A stretch of DNA of 8,269 bases from Planctomycetia bacterium. Its GTDB lineage: Bacteria; Planctomycetota; PLA2; JAEUHO01. Location of the stretch: positions 1-8,269 of the forward strand of contig JAUXCH010000181.1 in assembly GCA_030618975.1 (NCBI GenBank), in the 5' to 3' direction. Under the pieces are notes generated by a model. The model saw only the letters and a list, made by a program, of their open reading frames with translations. It was not told the origin of the DNA and ran no database searches. Below are positions 6,766 to 8,269 of this stretch, in pieces (position 1 is the stretch's first letter; the number at the start of each line of letters is the position of its first letter). The translations under genes were made by a program, and so were the position numbers.

Positions 6766-6778
6766 GATCCCCAACGAC

Positions 6779-8269
6779 TCAGTCCTTCCAGACACGCCGG
6801 ACGGCGATGACCTTCACGGGGAGATCTTCCCGGTCCATCTCGCGGCGAACGATGGAGACCAACTCGTCTCCGAGCGATCGGTCGACGTCCTCGTCCGCGG
6901 CGACGTGGATGAGAACCAGGTCCTGCTTGGCGGACCGTCCGAGGAACATGAGTTCCATCCCCTCCTCCCCGTCGATGCGCTCCGTGACGGCGCGGAGGAG
7001 AGCCCGGGTGACGGGGTAGCCCAATGGCTGGGCCCGACCCTCGTCGAGCTGCCCCGCGAGGGTCATGCTGAGCGGGATGGACAGAACCAGGACCAGCCCA
7101 ACGAGCACAGCGATGACGCGTCGAGCCCTCCTCCGGTACGGGGGCAGAGCTCGGTCGGCGCTCACGCCCATGAGGGTGAAGGTGAGAGACGCCGCCACGA
7201 CAATGGTCAGCACGTTCGTCGTGAAGAGTACGAAAGCACCGAGCGCATTCAGAAACTCGGCGTACGCGAGCGAGATGCCAACGGAACAGAGCGGAGGGAC
7301 CAGGGCGGTCGCAATCGCCACGCCCGCCACGGCGGCGGCGATACCCGGGCGAGCGAGGGCGAACGCGGCTGCAATCGCCGCAAAGAAGGCGATCCCGAGG
7401 TCCAGGAGGTTGGGTTGGCACCGAGACAACGTCTCCGGGCTGAGCGTCTCACCGGCGGGCGTGACCCACGCGATGACGAAGGACACGAGGAGCGTCAACA
7501 CGATTCCCAGCCCGACGGACTCCATGGACAGGCGAACGAGGCGGGGGTTCGCCTGCACAAGAGCCAGCCCGAAGCCGATCATGGGTGTCATCAACGGGGC
7601 GAGGAGCATGGACCCGATCACCACCGCAGGTGAGTTCTGGATGAGACCGAGCGTGGCGATGGCGGAGGCCATGGCCAGCATGACGATGAAGTCGATGCGC
7701 CACCGGGAACCGGACCGTAGATCCTGAACGAGCTCGGCGTAGTCCGACGGGTTGATGCGGGGGATCCAGTCGGGCAGCATCCGCCGCCGCAGCGGAGGCC
7801 TGCGCTTGACGACGACGGCCGTCGTCCCCTTGAGCGCCTTCTCGAGGTGCTCCACGAGACGTGCGGATGTCGCACCGACGAGAACGAGCTCGTGCCCTTC
7901 GGCGCAGCGCAACATGCCACGGACAGGGTGGTTGTCGACGACGACCCGGGGCTCGTAGCGGTCTTCGTCGGCGACCCCCGCGTCGTGAAGAGCCGAGCGA
8001 AGCGACCGCCGCCCGACCTCCTCGGCTCCCTCACCGATGTCGTCCTCGATGGTCGCCGGCGTGACGGCCACCCCGTACGCGTCGGCGAGGCGGCGAGCAA
8101 GCTCCACGACCGCCCGGTCGTGTGCTGTCCCGTCGAGGTAGGCAAGCACGCGCTGAACGTCCTTGGGGCCGTGCTCCCCGTAGAGGGCGACGAACGTCCG
8201 GCAAGGCGCAGCGTCGATGAGGGCACTCGACGTCCGAGGGCGAGGGCCTCCGGCCAGTTCGAACCGGCA
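6779..8269 (-). CDS. Universal-stress-protein-like domains fused to a DUF389 membrane domain, 5' partial
   Basis: The frame has no stop up to the window's right edge, so the N-terminus is missing and 496 residues are visible. GTG 8149 could be called as a start, but the 40 residues before it continue sensibly: ALIDAAPCRTFVALYG looks like the last strand of one Usp domain. A second Usp-like domain spans about 41-159 (VLAYLDGTAHDRAVVELA to GTTAVVVKRR). Its ATP-loop motif is degenerate, with Ser where the second Gly of G-x2-G is expected and GT further on. Residues about 190-365 match DUF389 (DFIVMLAMASAIATLGLI, SPAVVIGSMLLAPLMTPM). About seven TM segments are predicted near 193-211, 215-238, 251-269, 290-306, 309-329, 340-366 and 384-403. 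A soluble C-terminal tail spans about 410-496. DUF389 biochemistry is not established to my knowledge; stress sensing or transport is a guess from the Usp fusion. Confidence 0.88.
   Translation of the reverse strand, partial: CRFELAGGPRPRTSSALIDAAPCRTFVALYGEHGPKDVQRVLAYLDGTAHDRAVVELARRLADAYGVAVTPATIEDDIGEGAEEVGRRSLRSALHDAGVADEDRYEPRVVVDNHPVRGMLRCAEGHELVLVGATSARLVEHLEKALKGTTAVVVKRRPPLRRRMLPDWIPRINPSDYAELVQDLRSGSRWRIDFIVMLAMASAIATLGLIQNSPAVVIGSMLLAPLMTPMIGFGLALVQANPRLVRLSMESVGLGIVLTLLVSFVIAWVTPAGETLSPETLSRCQPNLLDLGIAFFAAIAAAFALARPGIAAAVAGVAIATALVPPLCSVGISLAYAEFLNALGAFVLFTTNVLTIVVAASLTFTLMGVSADRALPPYRRRARRVIAVLVGLVLVLSIPLSMTLAGQLDEGRAQPLGYPVTRALLRAVTERIDGEEGMELMFLGRSAKQDLVLIHVAADEDVDRSLGDELVSIVRREMDREDLPVKVIAVRRVWKD

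Larger units (their letters stand above)
6428..6778 (-). other. Intergenic region upstream of the phosphatase gene
   Basis: This 351-bp stretch separates the Usp-DUF389 stop from the preferred phosphatase start. It holds a possible 95-codon ORF (6478-6765) and an inverted repeat (6482-6499), listed separately. TACAGT on the minus strand near 6530 is a loose -10-like hexamer, but no matching -35 was found, so no promoter is called. The phosphatase reading frame stays open through most of the region, which is expected at this GC content. The encoded residues there show no recognisable domain and are rich in Arg, Gly and Pro. Confidence 0.5.

Noticed and set aside
6542..7633. 363-codon plus-strand ORF opposite the DUF389 gene
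   Set aside because: It is highly charged and without domains, while the opposite strand gives clean TM helices and the DUF389 signature.
8147..8149. GTG 8149 as the start of the DUF389 protein
   Set aside because: The frame is open to the window edge and the 40 preceding residues continue a Usp-like fold, so the gene is treated as 5' partial.

Overview
This is a high-GC window with strong G/C preference at third codon positions. The gene content (lipoproteins with carboxypeptidase-regulatory-like folds, a long PD40-type propeller, a CHASE/PAS/SpoIIE phosphatase) suits a Planctomycetota- or Myxococcota-like bacterium, often environmental. That placement is inferred from style; no marker gene is present. 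I see no mobile element, CRISPR array or convincing tRNA/rRNA.

Layout. Positions 2-283 (+) hold the 3' end of a gene whose last domain is an Ig-like/carboxypeptidase-regulatory-like fold. A 66-bp convergent gap follows. Everything else reads leftward on the minus strand. In transcription order it is: (1) a 5'-truncated universal-stress-protein (Usp)/DUF389 membrane protein (6779-8269, running off the right edge); (2) a 351-bp gap with a possible 95-codon ORF and an inverted repeat; (3) a two-TM CHASE-PAS-PAS-SpoIIE/PP2C phosphatase (3884-6427); (4) a 166-bp gap with a 12-bp palindrome and a stem-loop; (5) an exported WD40/PD40-like propeller of about ten blades (2233-3717); (6) a 143-bp gap ending in an 18-bp-pair hairpin; (7) a lipoprotein with several regulatory-like beta domains (350-2089).

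How it may fit together. The phosphatase is a complete transmembrane sensor with the metal-binding motifs of RsbU/SpoIIE phosphatases, so it probably turns an external signal into dephosphorylation of an anti-sigma-antagonist-type protein. No RsbW/RsbV partner is encoded here. The Usp-DUF389 protein is a stress-related membrane protein of unknown biochemistry. The propeller and lipoprotein are exported, poorly characterised envelope proteins. Gaps of 140-350 bp suggest several transcription units rather than one tight operon.

The most notable non-coding signal is the hairpin at 2086-2132, which buries both the Shine-Dalgarno sequence and the only usable start codon of the lipoprotein gene. 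I found no defence system or other clearly novel multi-gene system.
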